Shown one piece after another: positions 58,632 through 64,000 of a stretch of DNA of 64,000 nucleotides. The notes under the pieces are model-generated. The model had not been told where the DNA came from, made no database searches, and worked only from the letters and a program-made list of their open reading frames with translations. A program made the position numbers and the translations under genes. The stretch's first letter is position 1, and the number at the start of each line of letters is the position of its first letter. This DNA is from Vibrio sp. SS-MA-C1-2 (GTDB lineage Bacteria; Pseudomonadota; Gammaproteobacteria; Enterobacterales; Vibrionaceae): NCBI RefSeq assembly GCF_021513135.1, contig NZ_CP090981.1, positions 620,001-684,000 on the forward strand, in the 5' to 3' direction.

Positions 58632-58688
58632 ATGATGGGGTTGGAAGGTAAAGTAAAAAAGCCACATCAACGGATTGTCTCTCGTTAA
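58632..58688 (+). CDS. Possible 18-residue small protein
   Basis: A GAGGAG ribosome binding site (58624-58629) stands 2 bases before ATG 58632 and 5 before a second ATG at 58635. The frame encodes a basic peptide (MMGLEGKVKKPHQRIVSR) and stops at 58686-58688. It overlaps the weak hairpin before glpX. No known family is recognised; chance remains possible. Confidence 0.3.
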   Translation: MMGLEGKVKKPHQRIVSR

Positions 58689-58697
58689 TATGGCTTT
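58656..58697 (-). terminator. Possible terminator of glpX
   Basis: Arms AAAAGCCACAT and ATATGGCTTTT with one mismatch lie just past the glpX stop; on the minus strand a T run follows the stem. Confidence 0.5.
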
Positions 58698-58721
58698 TGA
58701 GTAATTTGATAAATTTAGAGA

Positions 58722-59729
58722 TTAAAGAATAATATCTCTCACTTCTTTATCTTTACGATCTAAATAGTGAGTCGATTGAATACGACGAATAGTGCGACAA
58801 TTACCACGAATTAATAGCGTTTCTGTTGTGGCGACATTGCCTTTACGGCGGATGCCATCAAGAAGATCACCTTTAGTAATGCCTGTTGCAGAGAAAATCA
58901 CATTATCATTTTTAGCCATATCTTCAAGGCGTAATTTGTCGCCAGCTGTGATACCCATTTCGGTACAACGAGAGATCTCTAGTTCACCATGTTTACGGTT
59001 CTCTTCAGTATCTCCTTTAACTTCATGGCGAGGAAGTAGACGACCTTGCATATCACCATCTAAAGCACGAATAACGGCAGCAGAAATCACGCCTTCTGGT
59101 GCACCACCGATACAGTAAAGAAGATCAACTTCGCTTTCTGGCATACAAGTTAGAATCGATGCTGCAACATCACCATCAGGAATGGCAAAAACGCGTGCCC
59201 CCATAGCTTGGATCTCAGTAATCACTTCATCATGACGAGGCTTAGCCAGTGTAATCACTGTAAGCTCATTGATACTTTTTCCTAAGGCTGTAGCAATGTT
59301 TTGTAAATTTTGAGAAAGAGGAAGATCAATATCGATAATGCCTTTCGCTTGAGGACCAACGACTAATTTTTCCATATACATATCAGGGGCGCGTAAAAAG
59401 GTATCTTTTTCACCGACAGCAAGAACAGCAAGGGCATTTGATTGCCCAAGTGCTGTCATGCGAGTTCCTTCGATAGGATCAACGGCAATATCAACAGCAT
59501 CGCCACCAGTACCGACTTTTTCACCAATATATAGCATGGGTGCTTCGTCGATTTCACCTTCACCAATTACGATCTCGCCACTAATTTCTGTTTGATTTAG
59601 TAGGGTTCTCATTACATTTACAGCGGCACCATCTGCTGCATTTTTATCACCACAGCCTAACCATTTATAACCAGCTAGTGCCGCACCTTCTGTAACTCGT
59701 GAAAACTCAATCGCTAATTCGCGTTTCAT
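58722..59729 (-). CDS. glpX: Fructose-1,6-bisphosphatase class II
   Basis: A 335-residue GlpX-type phosphatase acting in gluconeogenesis. Visible are the start MKRELAIEFSRVTEGAALAGYKWLG, the metal-site GEGEIDEAPML near residue 57, DPIEGTRMTALG near 85, and GGAPEGVISAAVIRALDG near 207. Length equals E. coli GlpX (336). It is a single cistron here and not part of a glp operon. GGAG lies before the ATG on the minus strand. Confidence 0.94.
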   Translation of the reverse strand: MKRELAIEFSRVTEGAALAGYKWLGCGDKNAADGAAVNVMRTLLNQTEISGEIVIGEGEIDEAPMLYIGEKVGTGGDAVDIAVDPIEGTRMTALGQSNALAVLAVGEKDTFLRAPDMYMEKLVVGPQAKGIIDIDLPLSQNLQNIATALGKSINELTVITLAKPRHDEVITEIQAMGARVFAIPDGDVAASILTCMPESEVDLLYCIGGAPEGVISAAVIRALDGDMQGRLLPRHEVKGDTEENRKHGELEISRCTEMGITAGDKLRLEDMAKNDNVIFSATGITKGDLLDGIRRKGNVATTETLLIRGNCRTIRRIQSTHYLDRKDKEVRDIIL

Positions 59730-59891
59730 GATTGCTCCATCTCTATTAAGGGGGAAGATTTTAACGAAGGGATTTTATCATGTAAGGGAAACGTTTGCGT
59801 GGAACTTTTTGAGGGTTTATTTACATAGATCAATTTTTCTTGTATCAAATATCCCAGCTTTACTTGATGACTTTATTCATTAGGCTGTTCT

Positions 59892-60015
59892 CTTTCATAC
59901 TAGAAGCTGGGATACACTCGTCGTTCGAATCATATATCCCCTTCTTATTTGAAGTTGCGAGGTTGTTGGTGTCTCATTGACTTTCTGTCTATTAATAATC
60001 CGAGTTATTTGATAC
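59892..60015. repeat. Degenerate ERIC-like sequences
   Basis: Two eroded pieces: TTTCATACTAGAAGCTGGGA (59893-59912) and CCCCTTCTTATTTGAAGTTG onward (59938-60015, with GAGGTTGTTGG and AATCCGAGTTATTTG). They keep the repeat's outer arm but have lost most of the core. Confidence 0.5.
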
Positions 60016-60136
60016 TTACATCCTGTTTATTTTGTAGATAAACTTTGCAATTAATTGAGTTAATGTATAATCAGCGCTCTTTATTTGATAGTGGTGGAAT
60101 ATTGAACGATAATTTGTTCATCACTATTTTTTTATT

Positions 60137-60172
60137 CACCTTGGGTTCCCTCGCCCCCAAAAACAAAAAGGT
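60137..60172 (+). promoter_or_regulatory. PreQ1-I riboswitch controlling yhhQ
   Basis: P1 arms TTGGG (60141-60145) and CCCAA (60156-60160) enclose a loop starting TTC-CCT-C. An A-rich tail AAACAAAA leads to AGG (60169-60171), which can pair with CCT (60149-60151) as the P2 pseudoknot. This is the preQ1-I architecture: a 5-bp P1, UUC, a P2 half, the ligand-reading C, a CCC-containing return strand and the A-rich third loop. AAGG is also the Shine-Dalgarno of yhhQ, 6 bases before its ATG, so preQ1 binding would hide it. Confidence 0.82.
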
Positions 60173-60177
60173 CATAA

Positions 60178-60843
60178 ATGAAAACATTTTCACCTGTCCA
60201 GAAAAGACAAGCACTAGGTTTTTTAGTTCTTTTCCATTTAATTATTATCGCATCGAGTAATTACTTAGTTCAGATCCCTTTAACCTTGTTTGGTTTCCAT
60301 ACCACATGGGGTGCATTCACTTTCCCTTTTATCTTTCTTGCTACGGATTTAACGGTACGTATTTTTGGCGCACCGATGGCAAGAAAAATTATCTTTTTAG
60401 TGATGCTCCCTGCGTTAGTGGTCTCTTATGTACTTTCGGTCTTATTCCAGAATGGAACCTATCAAGGAATAGGCGAGTTATTAACGTTTAATCTTTTTGT
60501 TGCTCGGATCGCGATCGCTAGTTTTATGGCGTACTTATTGGGGCAGATCTTAGATGTAAATGTCTTTAATAAGTTGCGACAAAATAAAAAGTGGTGGGTT
60601 GCACCCGTGTTCTCGACGATCTTTGGTAATATTTGCGATACGGTCGCCTTCTTCTTTATTGCTTTTTACCAAAGTCCAGATCCGTTTATGGCGGAACATT
60701 GGAAAGAGTTAGCACTGTTAGATTACTCATTTAAGCTTTTCATTAGTATTACGCTATTTGTCCCTATGTATGGGGTATTTTTGAACTATATTATTCGTCG
60801 TCTAACTAAGGTTAATCAAGATAGCTCACCAAAAGTTATCTAA
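60178..60843 (+). CDS. yhhQ: YhhQ, 7-cyano-7-deazaguanine (preQ0) family transporter
   Basis: A 221-residue inner-membrane protein with about six helices. The segments LFHLIIIASSNYLVQIP, WGAFTFPFIFLATDLTVRIFGAPMARKII and the conserved FSTIFGNICDTVAFFFIAF are typical of the YhhQ (COG1738) family. E. coli YhhQ imports preQ0 for queuosine synthesis. The preQ1-I riboswitch overlapping its ribosome binding site supports a queuosine-precursor substrate independently of homology. The 3' end is followed by a small hairpin at 60876-60905. Confidence 0.9.
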   Translation: MKTFSPVQKRQALGFLVLFHLIIIASSNYLVQIPLTLFGFHTTWGAFTFPFIFLATDLTVRIFGAPMARKIIFLVMLPALVVSYVLSVLFQNGTYQGIGELLTFNLFVARIAIASFMAYLLGQILDVNVFNKLRQNKKWWVAPVFSTIFGNICDTVAFFFIAFYQSPDPFMAEHWKELALLDYSFKLFISITLFVPMYGVFLNYIIRRLTKVNQDSSPKVI

Positions 60844-60875
60844 TTTATTGATTTGTAACTTATAAAATTAATTTT

Positions 60876-60905
60876 AAAAGTAGGCTGTTATGGCCTATTT
60901 TTTTA
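60876..60905 (+). terminator. Terminator after yhhQ
   Basis: Short stem TAGGC/GCCTA with a TGTTATG loop followed by T7. Confidence 0.6.
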
Positions 60906-61265
60906 TTTGATAATCAGCTTTAAATAGATAAATCAAAAGATTAACTTATTTATTACCTTTAATTTTTTATAGTTGTGAATATCTTTGGTTTTATTAGTCA
61001 ATAAATTGGTTTATAAAAGTTTTTCCACACAGCATGATCATTTTTGGATCAAGATCAACTAGTTTTTTATCTTTTTATCTTTATGATTAATATGATTTTT
61101 TTTGTTAATTTTATTTTTCCGATAAAATTTCAAAAAATAGATACCAACAAACTTATCCACAGGGGGTGAATATAAATCTTGAGTATCCTATCGATCTTGA
61201 TCGCTCAATTGATTTTTATTGGTTAGAATGAGTAATCTCAGATGATGGAAAGTGGTTTATAGACG
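60906..61265. promoter_or_regulatory. polA upstream region with DnaA boxes and GATC cluster
   Basis: Non-coding and AT-rich. It holds TTTTCCACA (61021-61029) and a perfect DnaA box TTATCCACA (61153-61161), with GATC sites at 61036, 61047, 61053, 61193 and 61199. T-rich runs (TTTTTTATCTTTTTATC) lie between. This could reflect DnaA and Dam control of polA; no origin genes are near. Confidence 0.5.
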
Positions 61266-64000
61266 ATGACGAGCATACCGAACAACCCTCTGATCCTAGT
61301 TGATGGATCTTCTTATTTATATCGTGCATATCATGCAGCACCTAACTTCTCTAATAGTGATGGAGAGCCAACAGGCGCTATTTTTGGTGTGGTTAATATG
61401 CTTCGCAGCCTAATTCATAAGTTTCCAGCCACTCACATCGGTGTGATCTTCGATGCGAAGGGTAAGACTTTCCGTGATGACATCTACCCAGAATATAAGG
61501 CTAATCGTCCATCGATGCCGGATGATCTTCGTAGCCAAATTGAACCGTTACATAAAATCATTAAAGCGATGGGGCTGCCTCTTTTAGCTGTCAGTGGTGT
61601 TGAAGCAGATGATGTGATCGGTACATTAGCAACTCAAGCGTCGAAAAAAGGGATCCCAGTGCTGATTAGTACGGGTGATAAAGATATGGCGCAACTGGTT
61701 GATGAGAATGTTACGTTGATCAATACCATGACCAATGTAGTGATGGGACCTCAAGGGGTGGTTGATAAGTTCTCGATTGGCCCTGAATTAATTATCGACT
61801 ATTTAGCGCTAATGGGCGATAAAGTCGATAACATTCCTGGCGTTCCTGGTGTTGGTGAAAAAACAGCCAAAGCTTTATTAACCGGTTTGGGTAGTTTAGA
61901 GACCATTTATGACAACTTAGATAAAATTGCCGAACTTGGTTTCCGTGGCTCAAAAACGATGGCTAAGAAGCTGGTTGATAATCGGGAAGGTGCGTATCTA
62001 TCCTATGAGTTGGCTACTATTAAGTGCGATGTTGAATTAGAATTTGCGCCAGAAGAGTTGATTGTCACCGATGCAGATAAAGATCAATTAATCTCGCTAT
62101 TTGGTCAGTATCAATTTAAACGTTGGCTCAATGAGCTACTTGATGGCGCCGATAACATTATTGCGGGTGATAGCGCGGAGAAAAATCGCGCAACAGCTTC
62201 TGTTGAAGGCCATATTGCGAGTATGAACTCAACGGAAGACGACAGTGCAATTGAGGTTGATCGGAGCCAATATCAAACGGTAACAACCAAAGAAGAGTTT
62301 ACCCTTTGGCTTGAGAAACTAAAAAATGCCGCTCTGATTGCGTTTGATACCGAAACTGACAGCTTAAATTATATGGAAGCCAATTTAGTTGGACTCTCTT
62401 TTGCTGTTACAGAAGGTGAAGCCGCGTACGTACCTGTTGCTCATGACTATATTGGTGCGCCAGAGCAGTTAGATCGTAACTGGGTATTAGCGCAACTGAA
62501 GCCGCTATTAGAAGATCCAAATCTTGCTAAAGTAGGGCAGAATTTAAAATATGATATGAGCGTGTTGGCGCGTTATGACATTGAGATGCAAGGGATCAAG
62601 TTTGATACCATGCTTGAATCCTATGTCGTCAATAGCGTGGCGGGTCGTCATGATATGGATAGCCTTGCTCAACGTTATTTGAAGCACAGTACCATTAGCT
62701 TTGAAGATATTGCAGGTAAAGGTAAAAAGCAGCTTACTTTTAATCAGATTGAATTAGAACAAGCCGCACCTTATGCAGCCGAAGATGCCGATATTACCCT
62801 TCGTCTACATAATCGTTTAATAGAAAAGTTAACCGCAGACCAAAAGCTTAATACCGTTTTTGAAGAGTTAGAAGTTCCTCTTGTTCCTCTGCTATCTAAA
62901 ATTGAGCGAACGGGAGTGTTAATTGATTCGACTAAACTGCTTCAACAATCGAAAGAGATTGGTATTCGTCTGATTGAGTTAGAGCAGAAAGCGCACGAGA
63001 TTGCAGAACAAGAGTTTAATTTAAGTTCGCCAAAGCAGTTACAAGCGATTCTATTTGAAAAAATGGAACTGCCAATTATTAAGAAAACGCCTTCTGGTGC
63101 AGCTTCAACCAATGAAGAAGTTCTACAAGAGTTAGCATTAAACTACCCATTGCCTAAATTGATTTTAGAGTACCGTGGTTTAGCGAAACTTAAGTCAACG
63201 TATACTGATAAATTACCGAAGATGGTGAATAAAGGAAGTGGTCGTCTTCATACCTCTTATCATCAAGCGGTCACGGCGACTGGGCGTCTCTCTTCAAGCG
63301 ATCCAAACCTACAAAATATTCCTGTTCGTAACGAACAAGGCCGTCGTATTCGTCAAGCATTTATTGCGCCTGAAGGTTCGCAGATCTTAGCGATAGATTA
63401 CTCTCAAATTGAATTGCGAATTATGGCGCACCTTTCGGGTGATAAAGGGCTGCTAGATGCCTTTGCGGAAGGAAAAGATATTCACTCCGTCACTGCATCA
63501 GAAGTTTTTGCCGTTGATTTAGAAGATGTGACCTCAGAGCAGCGTCGTAGGGCAAAAGCCATTAACTTTGGTCTGATTTATGGTATGAGTGCATTTGGCT
63601 TAGCGAAACAGTTAGGAATTTCAAGAGGGGAAGCACAGAGCTATATTTCTCTTTATTTTGAGCGTTATCCGGGTGTTCAACACTATATGGAAAGTACGCG
63701 TCTATCTGCGAGTGAAACCGGGTTTGTTGAAACACTGATGGGGCGTCGCCTCTATCTGCCAGAAATTAAATCTAGTAATGGGATGCGTAAAAAAGCCGCT
63801 GAACGTGCTGCAATCAACGCGCCGATGCAGGGAACGGCAGCTGATATTATTAAAAAAGCGATGATTTTAGTCGGTGAGTGGATTTCAGCTCAGCAGCAAG
63901 ATGATGTGAAACTATTAATGCAAGTTCACGATGAATTGGTTTTTGAAGTGAAAACGGAACAGATGGAGTCAGTGAGTCAGGCATTAAAAGTGGTAATGGA
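61266..64000 (+). CDS. polA: DNA polymerase I, 3'-truncated by the window
   Basis: The frame is open from ATG 61266 to the window end, giving about 911 residues; the E. coli enzyme has 928, so only roughly the last 20-25 are missing. The 5'-3' exonuclease domain ([26 protein letters not shown]) is followed by the 3'-5' proofreading domain with [10 protein letters not shown] near residue 358 and an intact YAAEDADIT. The polymerase domain shows [45 protein letters not shown] (O helix) and [10 protein letters not shown]. It fills Okazaki gaps and repairs DNA. Confidence 0.94.
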   Translation, partial: MTSIPNNPLILVDGSSYLYRAYHAAPNFSNSDGEPTGAIFGVVNMLRSLIHKFPATHIGVIFDAKGKTFRDDIYPEYKANRPSMPDDLRSQIEPLHKIIKAMGLPLLAVSGVEADDVIGTLATQASKKGIPVLISTGDKDMAQLVDENVTLINTMTNVVMGPQGVVDKFSIGPELIIDYLALMGDKVDNIPGVPGVGEKTAKALLTGLGSLETIYDNLDKIAELGFRGSKTMAKKLVDNREGAYLSYELATIKCDVELEFAPEELIVTDADKDQLISLFGQYQFKRWLNELLDGADNIIAGDSAEKNRATASVEGHIASMNSTEDDSAIEVDRSQYQTVTTKEEFTLWLEKLKNAALIAFDTETDSLNYMEANLVGLSFAVTEGEAAYVPVAHDYIGAPEQLDRNWVLAQLKPLLEDPNLAKVGQNLKYDMSVLARYDIEMQGIKFDTMLESYVVNSVAGRHDMDSLAQRYLKHSTISFEDIAGKGKKQLTFNQIELEQAAPYAAEDADITLRLHNRLIEKLTADQKLNTVFEELEVPLVPLLSKIERTGVLIDSTKLLQQSKEIGIRLIELEQKAHEIAEQEFNLSSPKQLQAILFEKMELPIIKKTPSGAASTNEEVLQELALNYPLPKLILEYRGLAKLKSTYTDKLPKMVNKGSGRLHTSYHQAVTATGRLSSSDPNLQNIPVRNEQGRRIRQAFIAPEGSQILAIDYSQIELRIMAHLSGDKGLLDAFAEGKDIHSVTASEVFAVDLEDVTSEQRRRAKAINFGLIYGMSAFGLAKQLGISRGEAQSYISLYFERYPGVQHYMESTRLSASETGFVETLMGRRLYLPEIKSSNGMRKKAAERAAINAPMQGTAADIIKKAMILVGEWISAQQQDDVKLLMQVHDELVFEVKTEQMESVSQALKVVM

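Noticed and set aside
60045-60260. 71-codon open frame across the yhhQ leader
   Set aside because: It overlaps the preQ1 riboswitch and the yhhQ start in another frame and looks random.

Overview
The window reads as a housekeeping stretch of the main chromosome of a gammaproteobacterium of the Vibrionaceae, most likely Photobacterium or a close relative. This rests on protein similarity recognised by eye (Rho, LexA, CyaA, HemC, DppBCD, PolA and others), on AT-rich sequence, and on familiar gene order (lexA-dinF, rhlB-gppA / trxA-rho, hemCDXY / cyaA, cyaY / lptM-lysA-dapF-yigA-xerC-yigB, cpxAR / cpxP-fieF-pfkA / tpiA). The genus is an inference; no marker such as 16S rRNA is present.

Layout. 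0-2 kb: 3' end of a YhiN-type flavoprotein gene, a periplasmic cytochrome c5, and a tRNA operon Arg-His-Pro whose His-Pro-terminator unit is repeated in tandem. 2.6-8.3 kb: a complete dppABCDF peptide importer. 8.6-17.4 kb: an L-cysteine desulfidase/serine dehydratase-like gene, a RutR-type TetR regulator, xdhABC (xanthine dehydrogenase and its maturation factor) and guaD, together a purine-degradation module with a RutR-like palindrome in front of xdhA. 17.5-23.8 kb: gor, rlmJ, prlC, rsmJ, asnC. 23.9-28.8 kb: plsB (frame broken near its 5' end), lexA with two SOS boxes, dinF. 29-36.5 kb: gppA-rhlB, trxA, rho, ubiD, a small 2Fe-2S ferredoxin, fre. 36.6-48.9 kb: hemYXDC opposite cyaA (frame broken near its 3' end), cyaY, lptM, lysA, dapF, a DUF484 gene, xerC, yigB. 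49-58.4 kb: trmL, cpxA-cpxR, a His-rich CpxP-like protein, fieF, pfkA, tpiA, a small tautomerase, a DUF805 protein, fpr and a probable Fe-S regulator. 58.7-64 kb: glpX, yhhQ behind a preQ1-I riboswitch, and polA running off the end.

How the parts work together. The dpp importer, cysteine desulfidase and purine module supply nitrogen and carbon from peptides, cysteine and guanine/xanthine. The Cpx genes form an envelope-stress unit placed next to a divalent-cation exporter. The hem, cya, lys/dap and rho/trx/rhl blocks are core metabolism and gene expression. An ERIC-like intergenic repeat of about 127 bp is scattered through the window in five clear copies plus degenerate remnants; one copy supplies the stop codon of yigB.

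Most notable observations: plsB can be restored exactly by a -1 shift at the canonical slippery heptamer A-AAA-AAG; cyaA has a similar one-base break in a G run, which raises the possibility of homopolymer sequencing errors for both; a compact preQ1 riboswitch overlaps the yhhQ ribosome binding site; a near-perfect RutR operator precedes xdhA; Cys/His-rich segments occur in both CpxA and CpxP; a ferredoxin is coupled to ubiD ahead of fre; two tiny ORFs carry strong Shine-Dalgarno sequences. No CRISPR array, transposase, prophage or rRNA gene was seen.
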